A program made the position numbers and the translations under genes. Under the pieces are notes generated by a model. That model ran no database searches, was not told the origin of the DNA, and was given only the letters and a program-made list of their open reading frames with translations. A stretch of 44,365 nucleotides of DNA from an uncultured Nocardioides sp. (lineage in GTDB: Bacteria > Actinomycetota > Actinomycetes > Propionibacteriales > Nocardioidaceae), in the NCBI GenBank assembly GCA_902805885.1, contig CADCUM010000035.1, positions 1 through 44,365 on the forward strand. The letters run 5' to 3'. This document shows positions 18,643 through 26,643 of this stretch, in pieces. Positions within the stretch are counted from its first letter, which is position 1; each line of letters begins with the position of its first letter.

Positions 18643-19997
18643 CTCAGGCACACGGCATCGCCGACCTCGAGCCGCTGGCGCGGGCCAGGGAGCAGAAGTC
18701 CTGGTACTGGTACGACTGGGCCAACAGCGCCTACACCACGACCATCGGAACGGTCTTCTTCGGCCCGTACTTCATCAACCTGGCTGAGAACGCGGTCGGT
18801 GGTGAGGGCGGCAAGTTCGACGTCGGTCCGTTCCGGCTGCCGCCCGACTCGCTCTTCTTCTGGCTCATCACCGTCTCGACGATCCTCTCGGCGCTGGTGC
18901 TCCCCCCGTTGGGGGCGTACGCGGACGGCGTCGCGAACAAGAAGCGGCTGCTCGCCACGCTTGCCTGGACCGGATCGTTGTTCGCGGCCCTGATCTTCTT
19001 CGCCACCGGCGACAACTGGATGCTCGCCGCGGTCGGCATCGTGTTCGGGAACCTGTTCTTCGGCGCCGCGGGGGTCGTCAACGACTCGATCCTGCCGCTC
19101 ATCTCCGAGGAGGAGGAGCGCGACCGCGTCTCGTCGCGCGGTTGGGCCTTCGGGTACCTCGGAGGAGGGCTCCTGCTGGTCCTGAACCTCGCCGTGTTCC
19201 TCGGGCACGACGCACTCGGGCTCTCCGAGGGCCTGGCGGCACGACTGTGCATGCTCTCGGCAGCGGCCTGGTGGGCGGGCTTCACGCTGATCCCCTTCCT
19301 CCGTCTGCGCAACCACCCGCCCGTCGACGTCGAGCCGGTCGAGGGCGGTGCTCTCCGGCGCAGCTTCGGGCAGCTGGCGGCCACGCTTCGCGAGATGCGC
19401 AGCTATCCCCAGGCGCTGACCTTCCTGCTGGCGTACCTGTTCTTCAACGACGGGATCCAGACGGTCATCGCCTCGGCGTCCGTGTTCGGCGCCGAGGAGC
19501 TGGGGCACTCCCAGACGATCTTGATCGCCACCATCCTCATGGTGCAGTTCGTCGCCTTCGGTGGCGCGCTGCTCTTCGGTCGTCTCGCCGCCCGCCAGGG
19601 CGCCAAGCGCACGATCCTGATGGGACTGGTCATCTGGATGGTCATCGTGACCGTGGCGCTGTTCCTGCCCGCCGGCAACGTGCCGCTCTTCCTCACCATG
19701 GGTGCCGCGATCGGGGTCGTCCTCGGCGGGACCCAGGCCCTGGCGCGCTCGTACTTCTCCCTGCTGATCCCGCGCGGGAAGGAGGCCGAGTACTTCAGCT
19801 TCTACCACGCCATGGAGCGTGGGACGTCCTGGTTCGGCACGGCCACGTTCGGCGTCGTGCTGGCCGTGACGGACTCCTACCGGCCGGCGATCTTCGCTCT
19901 CATCGCGTTCTTCCTCATCGGGGGGCTGCTGCTCACTCGCGTCGACACCGAGCGCGGCATCCGCGATGCCGGCAACCGGGTCCCGTCCGTCGTCTGA
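18639..19997 (+). CDS. MFS transporter, UMF1/Atg22-like
   Basis: A 452-aa membrane protein with about 12 hydrophobic segments. The N-terminal signature KSWYWYDWANSAYTTTIGT is diagnostic of the UMF1/Atg22-like MFS subfamily. A short acidic loop (EEEERDR) and the central cytoplasmic loop (RNHPPVDVEPVEGG) divide the halves. Atg22 exports amino acids from yeast vacuoles; bacterial substrates are unknown. Coupling to the GDPD gene suggests a glycerophosphodiester, polyol or amino-alcohol substrate, which is only a guess from context. Confidence 0.88.
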   Translation: MTQAHGIADLEPLARAREQKSWYWYDWANSAYTTTIGTVFFGPYFINLAENAVGGEGGKFDVGPFRLPPDSLFFWLITVSTILSALVLPPLGAYADGVANKKRLLATLAWTGSLFAALIFFATGDNWMLAAVGIVFGNLFFGAAGVVNDSILPLISEEEERDRVSSRGWAFGYLGGGLLLVLNLAVFLGHDALGLSEGLAARLCMLSAAAWWAGFTLIPFLRLRNHPPVDVEPVEGGALRRSFGQLAATLREMRSYPQALTFLLAYLFFNDGIQTVIASASVFGAEELGHSQTILIATILMVQFVAFGGALLFGRLAARQGAKRTILMGLVIWMVIVTVALFLPAGNVPLFLTMGAAIGVVLGGTQALARSYFSLLIPRGKEAEYFSFYHAMERGTSWFGTATFGVVLAVTDSYRPAIFALIAFFLIGGLLLTRVDTERGIRDAGNRVPSVV

Positions 19998-20077
19998 GCC
20001 GTCACGGGCTGGTCAGGCGCTCCCGCCGGGGTGAGACCCGTCACGCCCCACGGGTGCGCCGGATCACGCTGAATCAC

Positions 20078-20103
20078 GGAATCACCCCCTCTTCGCTACC
20101 GTT
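20078..20103 (+). promoter_or_regulatory. SigR/SigH-type promoter upstream of rbpA
   Basis: GGAAT at 20078-20082 and GTT at 20101-20103 separated by exactly 18 nt match the consensus of the thiol-oxidative-stress sigma factors SigR (Streptomyces) and SigH (Mycobacterium). rbpA of Streptomyces coelicolor is known to be transcribed by SigR, so regulation appears conserved. The start site would fall near 20110, giving a leader of about 100 nt. The rest of the gap from 19998 to 20210 shows no other feature. Confidence 0.7.
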
Positions 20104-20210
20104 GAAGGTCACGAAGCGGTTCTTCTCGCTGCCACGAGCGGCGTCATGGACTCCGGTCTGGACCGTTTCACCCGTACAAGGGTCAAGCAACCTACTTGGA
20201 GGTGGGCACG

Positions 20211-20594
20211 GTGGCGGAGCGCACACTGCGTGGGGCAAGGCTCGGTGGACAGAGCTTCGAGGACGAGCGCGGCATCGAGTTCGCGGCGCGGCAGCAGGTG
20301 GGATACCGCTGCAAGCACGGACACGACTTCGAGATCACGATGTCGGTCGAGGCCGACGTCCCGGCCAACTGGGAGTGCCCGCGCTGCGGCGCGGAGGCGC
20401 TGAGCACGTCGGGCATCCTCCCCGAGGAGAAGGTCGAGAAGCCCGCGCGTACCCACTGGGACATGCTGCTGGAGCGGCGGTCCGAGAAGGAGCTCGAGGA
20501 CATCCTCAAGGAGCGGCTCGAGCTGCTCCGGGGCGGCGAGATCGGGCCGGCCCACCTGCACCGCGCCAACGCGAAGAAGCGCAAGGTCTCCTGA
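20211..20594 (+). CDS. rbpA: RNA polymerase-binding protein RbpA
   Basis: A 127-aa actinobacterial transcription factor that binds RNA polymerase and the principal sigma factor and stabilises open complexes. The N-terminal tail is followed by RGARLGGQSFEDERG, the core RbpA domain GYRCKHGHDFEITMSVEADVP with a CPRCG knuckle, and the sigma-interacting C-terminal helix TPxxHWDMLLERRSEKELEDIL-like region (here RTHWDMLLERR). GTG at 20211 chosen: GGAGG lies 8 nt upstream. A TTG at 20196 in the same frame overlaps that site. Likely SigR-dependent. It converges with fxsA 12 bp away. Confidence 0.95.
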   Translation: MAERTLRGARLGGQSFEDERGIEFAARQQVGYRCKHGHDFEITMSVEADVPANWECPRCGAEALSTSGILPEEKVEKPARTHWDMLLERRSEKELEDILKERLELLRGGEIGPAHLHRANAKKRKVS

Positions 20595-20606
20595 CGAGAC
20601 CCGTCC

Positions 20607-21074
20607 TCACTGGTCGACCACGTCGCCCCGGACCACCGGCCCCCCGGCCGGCGGACCGGGGCGTCTGTCGTGGACGGCACCCGCGAGGCGGCGTTCGAGG
20701 ACGCGCGTGAGCAGGCGGCGGGCGACGGGCCGCGTCGCCGGGAGGATGAGCAGGATGCCGACCGTGTCGGTCAGGAACCCCGGCGTGAGCATCAGCGTGC
20801 CGCCCACCAGCACGAGGGCTCCGTCGGCCAGCTCGCGGGCAGGCATCCGTCCGCGCCCGACGGCCTCCCGCAGCGCGCGCCACGCTCGCCCGCCCTCGCG
20901 CTTGACCAGCCAGCCGCCGATCACCCCGGAGAGCACCAGCAGCCCGATCGTCCACCACGGACCGATCGCCCGTCCCACCTGCAGGATGGCCCAGATCTCG
21001 ATCAGCGGCACCGTCACGAACGCGACGACCAGGAGCCACCACCACGGCCCTCGGCGGCGTCGTACGTCGGTCAC
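20607..21074 (-). CDS. fxsA: FxsA-family membrane protein
   Basis: A 155-aa membrane protein with hydrophobic segments at about 11-33, 38-55 and 85-112. The conserved FxsA pattern PLIEIWAILQVG...LLVLSGVIGGWLVKREG...LTPGFLTDTVGILLILP is clear. E. coli FxsA, when overproduced, relieves exclusion of phage T7 by F plasmids; the native role is unknown. The GTG start overlaps the stop of the glycosyltransferase gene (GTGA), making it the last gene of the lnt-ppm-fxsA unit. Confidence 0.9.
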   Translation of the reverse strand: MTDVRRRRGPWWWLLVVAFVTVPLIEIWAILQVGRAIGPWWTIGLLVLSGVIGGWLVKREGGRAWRALREAVGRGRMPARELADGALVLVGGTLMLTPGFLTDTVGILLILPATRPVARRLLTRVLERRLAGAVHDRRPGPPAGGPVVRGDVVDQ

Positions 21075-21832
21075 GGCCGCCGCCGGCTGCGGACGGCTCC
21101 GACCACCTGATCACGGCGCTGCGCGAGGCCCCACCGGGTGATGAGCCGGAGCGACTCGGTCGCGACGTCGGGGCTCATCTTGGAGTCGCCGCGCTCCCGC
21201 TCCACGAACTCGATCGGGACCTCGGCGACGGTCAGACCCGCCCGGATCGCCCGGTGGGCGAGGTCGGTCTGGAAGACGTACCCGGCCGAGCGGATGCCGG
21301 CCAGGTCGATCTTCTCGAGGGTGTGGCGCCTGAAGACGCGGAAGCCCGCGGTCGCGTCGCGCACGTGGATCCCGAGCAGGAGGCGCACGTAGAGGTTGCC
21401 ACCTCGGGAGAGCAGCAGTCGCTGCACCGGCCAGTTGACGACCGACCCGCCTGGCACGTAGCGCGAGCCGATGACCAGGTCGGCGTCGACCAGCCGGTCG
21501 AGCAGCCGGTGCAGCTGCTCGGGCTGGTGCGACCCGTCGGCGTCCATCTCGCCGATGACGTCGTAGCCGGCGTCGAGGGCCACGCGGAAGCCGTGGAGGT
21601 AGGCCGCTCCCAGGCCGGCCTTCTCGGTCCGGTGCACCACCGAGACGGCCGGGTCGGCCGCGGCCAGGCGGTCGGCGATCTCACCGGTGCCGTCCGGGCT
21701 GCCGTCGTCGACCACGAGGACGTCCACCCCCGGCTGGGCCGCGCGCAGGCGTCCGACGATCCATTCCAGGTTCTGGGCCTCGTCGTAGGTGGGAATGACC
21801 ATCACGACCCGCCCGAGTCCTTCGACGCTCAC
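21071..21832 (-). CDS. Polyprenol monophosphomannose synthase (GT2; Ppm1 synthase domain-like)
   Basis: A 253-aa GT2 enzyme that transfers mannose from GDP-mannose to polyprenyl phosphate, the donor for lipomannan and protein O-mannosylation. The N-terminal VIPTYDEAQNLE, DVLVVDDGSPDGTGE and the catalytic EMDADGSHQPE (the DxD motif) match dolichol-phosphate mannose synthases. RERGDSKMS near the C-terminus is also typical. There are no C-terminal membrane helices. In Mycobacterium the synthase domain is fused to or next to an Lnt domain, exactly the pairing seen here. GTG start overlapping the lnt stop (GTGA). Confidence 0.92.
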   Translation of the reverse strand: MSVEGLGRVVMVIPTYDEAQNLEWIVGRLRAAQPGVDVLVVDDGSPDGTGEIADRLAAADPAVSVVHRTEKAGLGAAYLHGFRVALDAGYDVIGEMDADGSHQPEQLHRLLDRLVDADLVIGSRYVPGGSVVNWPVQRLLLSRGGNLYVRLLLGIHVRDATAGFRVFRRHTLEKIDLAGIRSAGYVFQTDLAHRAIRAGLTVAEVPIEFVERERGDSKMSPDVATESLRLITRWGLAQRRDQVVGAVRSRRRP

Positions 21833-23361
21833 GCACTCACCTTCCGTCCTGGCGCGGCGGCCTGCGCCCCCCGCCTCCTGCTCAGCACATAGGATCCCAC
21901 CAGGAAGGCAGCGTGCAGCGCCACCGTCCCCAGGACGGCGCGTCCCGGCCAGACCCCCATCCGGGTCGCCGTCGTCACGTCGCGGCGCAGGCCGACCTCC
22001 TCGACCATCACCGACCGGGTGCCCGCCGGCGCCGAGGCGACCACGCGCCCTTCGGGGTCGATGATGCCGGAGACCCCGTTGATCGCGGCCACCACCACCC
22101 ACCGGTCCGTCTCGAGGGCGCGCAGGCGGCTGATCTCGAACTGCTGGTGGATCTGTCCGGTCTCGATGAACATCGCGTTGCTGGTCTGGACGGCGATCAG
22201 CTCAGCGCCACGGCGGACCTGGGCGCCCACGCCGTCGTCGTACGCCACGTCGAAGCAGATCGCTCCCGCCACCGGCACTCCAGCGATGCGCAGCGGCTCA
22301 CGGCGGGTGCCTCGCGCCATGTCCCGCGGCACCAGCCGCAGCTGGCCGTAGGTGTCGGGGATGATGCTCCCCCGGAACGGGATGTACTCGCCGTACGGGA
22401 CGGGGTGCCACTTGGTGTAGCGGTCCCCGCCGCCCAGTCCCGGCGTCCAGACGATCCCCTGGTTGAGCACCTGCTGGTCGTCCTCGGGGTCGTCGACCAT
22501 CCCGCCGACCAGGATCGGCACGCCGACGGCGTCCGCTGCCGTCACGATGCCGGCGTTGGCCGTGGGGTCGGTGAAGGGGTCGACCGCCGTGGAGTTCTCC
22601 GGCCACACGACGAAGTCCGGCTCGTCGACGTCACCGCCCTCGACGCGCTCGCCCAGCTCGACGGTGGCGCGCACGTGGTTGTCCGTGACCTCCCGGTGGA
22701 CACCCACGACGTCGGTCCCCGACCCGGGCACGTCGCCCTGGACCGCCGCCACGGTGGCCGTGCCGACGTCCTCCCCGGCCACGTCCAGTCCGAGCGGGAG
22801 GGCGGTGACCGCGACCAGCGCGACCACCGCGGCGGCGACGCCGGCGGGGCGGGCCCGTACGTGGAGCACGGCCCACGCCAGCGTGGTGCCGGTGAGGGCG
22901 ACGAGCAGGCTCACGCCCGTCATCCCGACCCACGGCAGCGCAGCGGACCACGGGGTGTCGGCGGTGGCGTAGGCGAGCCGACCGAAGGGCAGGCCCGACA
23001 GCGGCCACCCGCCGCGCCAGGTCTCGATCGCCACCCACCACAGGGCGCACCACACCGGCCAGCCGCGGTGGCGGGTGGCGAGGGCCGTCCCGATCCCCAG
23101 CGGCACGAAGAACGCCGCCTCGCCCGCGGAGGTCGCCAGCCAGGCGTCGGTGCCGACCGCCCTCAGCCACACGAGCACCGAGAAGATGAACGCGACCCCG
23201 AACAGCAGGCCCGGGAGCCACGCGCGTCCGGGGCGCAGGCCACGCAGGGCCAGCACGAAGGCGGCCAGCGCCGGCGGCATCAGCCACGCCTGCCCGATCG
23301 GCTCGAAGGCCGCAGCGAGCGACAGCCCGCCGAGGACGGCGGCGAGGCAGCGGATCCACAC
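21829..23361 (-). CDS. lnt: Apolipoprotein N-acyltransferase
   Basis: A 510-aa membrane enzyme that N-acylates the lipid-modified Cys of lipoproteins. About six N-terminal transmembrane helices (residues 1-200) precede a nitrilase-type CN-hydrolase domain, followed by a C-terminal helix. The catalytic triad is visible: Glu255 (VWPENST), Lys317 (YTKWHPVPYGEY) and Cys369 (GAICFDVAY). Start set at GTG 23361, which gives the family's normal length; open frame upstream is unlike Lnt. It is cotranscribed with the mannosyltransferase. The FKBP lipoprotein at 38191 is a possible client. Confidence 0.93.
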   Translation of the reverse strand: MWIRCLAAVLGGLSLAAAFEPIGQAWLMPPALAAFVLALRGLRPGRAWLPGLLFGVAFIFSVLVWLRAVGTDAWLATSAGEAAFFVPLGIGTALATRHRGWPVWCALWWVAIETWRGGWPLSGLPFGRLAYATADTPWSAALPWVGMTGVSLLVALTGTTLAWAVLHVRARPAGVAAAVVALVAVTALPLGLDVAGEDVGTATVAAVQGDVPGSGTDVVGVHREVTDNHVRATVELGERVEGGDVDEPDFVVWPENSTAVDPFTDPTANAGIVTAADAVGVPILVGGMVDDPEDDQQVLNQGIVWTPGLGGGDRYTKWHPVPYGEYIPFRGSIIPDTYGQLRLVPRDMARGTRREPLRIAGVPVAGAICFDVAYDDGVGAQVRRGAELIAVQTSNAMFIETGQIHQQFEISRLRALETDRWVVVAAINGVSGIIDPEGRVVASAPAGTRSVMVEEVGLRRDVTTATRMGVWPGRAVLGTVALHAAFLVGSYVLSRRRGAQAAAPGRKVSA

Positions 23362-23667
23362 GACACCGACGGTAGTCGAACGGGGCACACGCGGCCGGAT
23401 CGGCGTACCCGCAGCGGAGCGGGAGGAGCGGCGACGCTTCGGACCAACGCACGGCCACCTGGCTGGCGGCAGGACGAAGTTGTCTAAGGCGTCGGAGCCC
23501 CTCCCGCATCCGGCCCCCGCGGTGCGTCCACGATGGGGACCCGGCGGAGACGCGCTGGCTTCACGATCCCCACCTCGAACTCCCTGATCTCGTGTCCTGC
23601 CACCCGCGGGCTGCACAGGCGGACCACGGAACTGTCGTCCGTCGGTAGGGACCCTGTCAACACTGCA

Positions 23668-23701
23668 CTGACCTGCATGAACGCGCGTCCATGCAGGTCA
23701 G
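23668..23701. terminator. Inverted repeat, 12-bp perfect arms with 10-nt loop
   Basis: CTGACCTGCATG at 23668-23679 and its exact complement at 23690-23701. It is the second hairpin downstream of kal on the minus strand and may be the distal terminator of the kdd-kamD-kamE-kal transcript or an operator for lnt. Confidence 0.5.
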
Positions 23702-23747
23702 CGAGGGGTGGGTCGTCCGCAAATCCGGCACGTGAAATCGGATCGGC

Positions 23748-23774
23748 TCGGCGTGTCGCCGCATGACACGCCGA
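23748..23774 (-). terminator. Hairpin downstream of kal, 10-bp perfect arms
   Basis: TCGGCGTGTC at 23748-23757 and its complement at 23765-23774, 7-nt loop, 34 bp beyond the kal stop. There is no T-tract, as is common in actinobacterial terminators. The probable end of the lysine-pathway transcript. Confidence 0.6.
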
Positions 23775-23807
23775 TCGTCCCGGCGCGCCGCTCTAGACCG
23801 GACGGTC

Positions 23808-24206
23808 CTAGTCGCGCTTCGGCGGCACGACGACCGTGCCGGTGGCCGTGGTGGCGAGCACCGGCTCGTCCAGGAACGCCGCCGCGCCCGGGGCGTCCTC
23901 GGTCGCCGCGCCCCGCGCCACGACGCGCACCTCGAAGGCCATCACGCGGCTGCGGGTCCCGGCGCGAACGATCTCGCAGGTGATCTCCAGGACGTCGCCG
24001 GCGCGCACCGGCGCCCTGAACTGGACGTCGTCGTACGACGCGAACAGCCCCTCGTCGCCGTCGGTGAGGATGCACATCTCGGTGGCGACGTCACCGAACA
24101 GCCCGAGGCTGTAGGCGCCGTCCACGAGGTTGCCGGCGTAGTGGGCGTGGGAGTACGGCACGTAGCGGCGGTGGACCACCCGGGTGCCGACGAGCGCGTC
24201 GTTCAC
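23808..24206 (-). CDS. kal: 3-aminobutyryl-CoA ammonia-lyase (hotdog fold)
   Basis: A 132-aa hotdog-fold protein. It would release ammonia from L-3-aminobutyryl-CoA to give crotonyl-CoA, the last dedicated step of lysine degradation via beta-lysine. The visible pattern is RRYVPYSHAHYAGNLVDGAYSLGLFGDVATEM, a helix-bearing hotdog motif with the conserved His/Tyr/Asn cluster, then DVLEITCEIVRAGTRSR. Size matches clostridial Kal. The GTG start at 24206 overlaps the kamE stop (GTGA). Assignment rests on the fold and on sitting last in the kdd-kamD-kamE string. Confidence 0.85.
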   Translation of the reverse strand: MNDALVGTRVVHRRYVPYSHAHYAGNLVDGAYSLGLFGDVATEMCILTDGDEGLFASYDDVQFRAPVRAGDVLEITCEIVRAGTRSRVMAFEVRVVARGAATEDAPGAAAFLDEPVLATTATGTVVVPPKRD

Positions 24207-25045
24207 GATGCCTTCTCCTTCGGTGCCGCGAGGATGCTGGAGGTGCTTTGCGGAGCGCCGTCGCGGCCGTGGGTGGCCCGGTGGACGAGGTAGGAGGCCA
24301 CCTCGCCCGGAGTGGTGCCCCGGCTGAACACGCGGTCGACCCCGAGCTCTGCCGCCATGCCCTCGTTGAACCGCGGGCCGCCGACGACGAGGAGGGGGCG
24401 GCTCGCCGCCGGGTAGGCCTCGCGGAACGCCGCGGACATCTCCCGGGTGTTGAGCAGGTGGGCGTCGCGCTGGGTGACGACCTGGGAGACCAGGACGGCG
24501 TCGGCGCGCTCGGTCCGGGCGGCCTCGACGAGCTCGGGCACCGAGACCTGGGCGCCGAGGTTGACCACCTTGATCTCCCGGTAGTACTCCAGCCCCTTCT
24601 CCCCCGCGAACCCCTTGATGTTGAGGATCGCGTCGATCCCCACCGTGTGGGCGTCGGTGCCGATGCACGCACCGACCACCACGAGGCGGCGGCGCAGGGA
24701 CTGCTTGATGGCGGCGTTGGCCTCCTTCGGCGTGAGCAGGGGGAAGTCGCGCTCGACCACCTCGACCTTGCTGGTGTCCACGAGGTGGCTCACCCGGCCG
24801 TAGACGACGAAGAACGTGAAGCCCTGGCCCATCGGCTTGGCGTGCACGACCAGCGCCGGGTCCATGCCCATCTTGTTGGCCAGCTGCTCCGCGGCGCCCT
24901 CGGCGACCTTCGAGTGCTCGATCGGCAGGGTGAAGGACAGCTGCACCATGCCGTCGCCGGTGGTGTCGCCGTACGGGCGGACGATCTGGCCGCTCCGCGG
25001 CTGGTCGGCGGAGCCGCTCCGCGGCTGGTCGGTGGGGTCGCTCAT
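24203..25045 (-). CDS. kamE: Beta-lysine 5,6-aminomutase, beta (cobalamin-binding) subunit
   Basis: A 280-aa subunit that with KamD moves the epsilon-amino group of beta-lysine to C5, giving 3,5-diaminohexanoate, using adenosylcobalamin and PLP. The base-off cobalamin motif is Asp131-x-His133-xx-Gly136 (GTDAHTVG). Lys144 in LNIKGFAG is in the place of the PLP Schiff-base lysine of the clostridial beta subunit. A B12 Rossmann domain follows (DAVLVSQVVTQRD, LVVGGPRF). The first 20 residues contain DQPRSG twice from a 24-bp-period DNA duplication (24990-25032) and are probably disordered. ATG overlaps the kamD stop (ATGA). Confidence 0.92.
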   Translation of the reverse strand: MSDPTDQPRSGSADQPRSGQIVRPYGDTTGDGMVQLSFTLPIEHSKVAEGAAEQLANKMGMDPALVVHAKPMGQGFTFFVVYGRVSHLVDTSKVEVVERDFPLLTPKEANAAIKQSLRRRLVVVGACIGTDAHTVGIDAILNIKGFAGEKGLEYYREIKVVNLGAQVSVPELVEAARTERADAVLVSQVVTQRDAHLLNTREMSAAFREAYPAASRPLLVVGGPRFNEGMAAELGVDRVFSRGTTPGEVASYLVHRATHGRDGAPQSTSSILAAPKEKAS

Positions 25046-26643
25046 GACTCTCCGTCCAGGTTCTCCCCGTCCAGCACCTCGGTGGCGGGGTTGTAGTAGC
25101 CGGGGGCCTTGCGGGCGACGCCGTCGAGCCCACGGCCCTTGTCGGCCGGCCGCTTCATCAGCCCGAAGGTCCCGTCGGCGATGGCGGCGAGGAGGGGTGG
25201 GTCGCCGCTCTCGTCCGTGTCGTCGCGGATCTGCTCCAGCAGCCCGATCGCCTCGCCGAGGACGTGACGGGCCCGGTCGGCGATGAAGCCGTCCGGGGCG
25301 GGGTGGAAGTCCTCGTGGAGCCGGCCGGCGGCGTTCATGACGTAGCGGACGTTCTGCAGCGCGAGGTCGCGGTCGGAGATCCAGGGGGTGACCACGGCCT
25401 CGGTCATCATGCCGACGAGCAGGATGCCCTGCCCCGTGAGCGCACCCACGAGGTTGAAGAACCCGTCGAGGAGGTAGCCGCGGAAGATGTCACCCGTCAT
25501 GTGACGCGTCGGGGGCATCCACTTGAGCGGCGCGTCGGGGAACAGCTCGCGCGCCAGCATGGCGTGCGCCAGCTCGAGCCGGAACGAGTCCGGGACCTCC
25601 GGGTCGATCTCGAACGCGTGGCCCAGACCGAGCTGCCAGTCCTCGAGCCCGGCCTCCTTGGCGAAGAACTCGTTGAGGAGCTGGCTGGTCGTGACGGTGT
25701 GGGCGGCCTCGACCGCGTCGGCCGTGGTGAGGTAGTTGTCCTCACCGGTGTTGATGATGATCCCCGCGCGAGCGTGGACCTGGCGGCTGAAGCGCTGGTC
25801 GACGAAGGTCCGGATCGGGTTGATGTCGCGGAAGAGGATGCCGTACATCGAGTCGTTGAGCATCATGTCGAGCCGCTCGAGCCCGGCCAGCGCGGCGATC
25901 TCCGGCATGCAGAGGCCCGACGCGTAGTTGGTGAGCCGCACGTAGCGGCCCAGCTCGCGGCTCGTCTCGTCGAGGGCCGCGCGCATGAGGCGGAAGTTCT
26001 CCTGCGTGGCGTACGTGCCGGCGAAGCCCTCGCGCGTCGCGCCCTCCGGCACGAAGTCCAGCAGCGACTGGCCCGTCGACCGGATCACGGCGATGACGTC
26101 GGCGCCCTCGCGCGCGGCCGCCTGGGCCTGCGGGATGTCCTCGTGGATGTCGCCGGTGGCCACGATGAGGTAGATCCACGGCTTGCGGGGCGCGTCGCCG
26201 ACGGTCGCGATCATCTGCTCGCGGGCGGCCCGCTGCCGGTCCACGCGCGCGATGCCGGCCCCGACGGAGGAACGCGCCGCGGCGCGGGCCGCGACGGCGT
26301 CCTGGCCCTCCGGGAGGCGGAAGGTGACCGACCCTGCGGCCGCCTTCTGGGCGAGGGTCATCAGGTCCTCGGCCTCGCCGCGGACCATCGCGTCCCAGAC
26401 CGGGAGGGCGACCCCGTGCTCGAGCCCGGTGTCCGCGCGCACGACGTCGGCGAGGCGGTTCACCCACGGCGTCCCGTCCGGGTCGGCCCCGGCCAGCCCC
26501 GCGAGGCGGAGCGTGGCGCGCTCGACGGAGACCGTCGTGTGCTGGCGGGCGAGGTCGACGATGGGCTGCCCGACCTCGCTCGCGAGCGTGCGCGCGCGGC
26601 GTACGTCGGTCGCCTCGATGCCGAGCCGGCTCGTCGTCGTCAT
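25042..26643 (-). CDS. kamD: Beta-lysine 5,6-aminomutase, alpha subunit
   Basis: A 533-aa TIM-barrel subunit of lysine/beta-lysine 5,6-aminomutase that binds adenosylcobalamin and PLP together with KamE. Family stretches include GDIHEDIPQAQAAAREGADV, VIRSTGQSLLDFVPEG, RLTNYASGLCMPEI, MLNDSMYGILFRDIN and RGYLLDGFFNLVGALTGQG. Length agrees with the roughly 520 aa of clostridial KamD. The ATG at 26643 shares one base with the kdd stop (TGATG), showing tight coupling. Open frame upstream is only a shadow of kdd. Confidence 0.93.
   Translation of the reverse strand: MTTTSRLGIEATDVRRARTLASEVGQPIVDLARQHTTVSVERATLRLAGLAGADPDGTPWVNRLADVVRADTGLEHGVALPVWDAMVRGEAEDLMTLAQKAAAGSVTFRLPEGQDAVAARAAARSSVGAGIARVDRQRAAREQMIATVGDAPRKPWIYLIVATGDIHEDIPQAQAAAREGADVIAVIRSTGQSLLDFVPEGATREGFAGTYATQENFRLMRAALDETSRELGRYVRLTNYASGLCMPEIAALAGLERLDMMLNDSMYGILFRDINPIRTFVDQRFSRQVHARAGIIINTGEDNYLTTADAVEAAHTVTTSQLLNEFFAKEAGLEDWQLGLGHAFEIDPEVPDSFRLELAHAMLARELFPDAPLKWMPPTRHMTGDIFRGYLLDGFFNLVGALTGQGILLVGMMTEAVVTPWISDRDLALQNVRYVMNAAGRLHEDFHPAPDGFIADRARHVLGEAIGLLEQIRDDTDESGDPPLLAAIADGTFGLMKRPADKGRGLDGVARKAPGYYNPATEVLDGENLDGES

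Larger units (their letters stand above)
23362..23807. other. 446-bp gap with two strong hairpins and no credible gene
   Basis: Between lnt (start 23361) and kal (end 23808). Short open frames here have unlike codon use and no start signals. It contains the inverted repeats at 23668-23701 and 23748-23774. The lnt promoter should lie in about 23362-23600, but no clear elements were found. Confidence 0.6.

Noticed and set aside
23484..23766. Short open frames (64 and 77 codons) in the gap before lnt
   Set aside because: No ribosome binding site, atypical codon use and they run through the two hairpins.
24990..25032. Two 19-bp direct copies in kamE as a possible mobile or regulatory repeat
   Set aside because: The 24-bp period keeps frame and simply duplicates DQPRSG in a variable N-terminal tail; a small coding duplication is enough to explain it.
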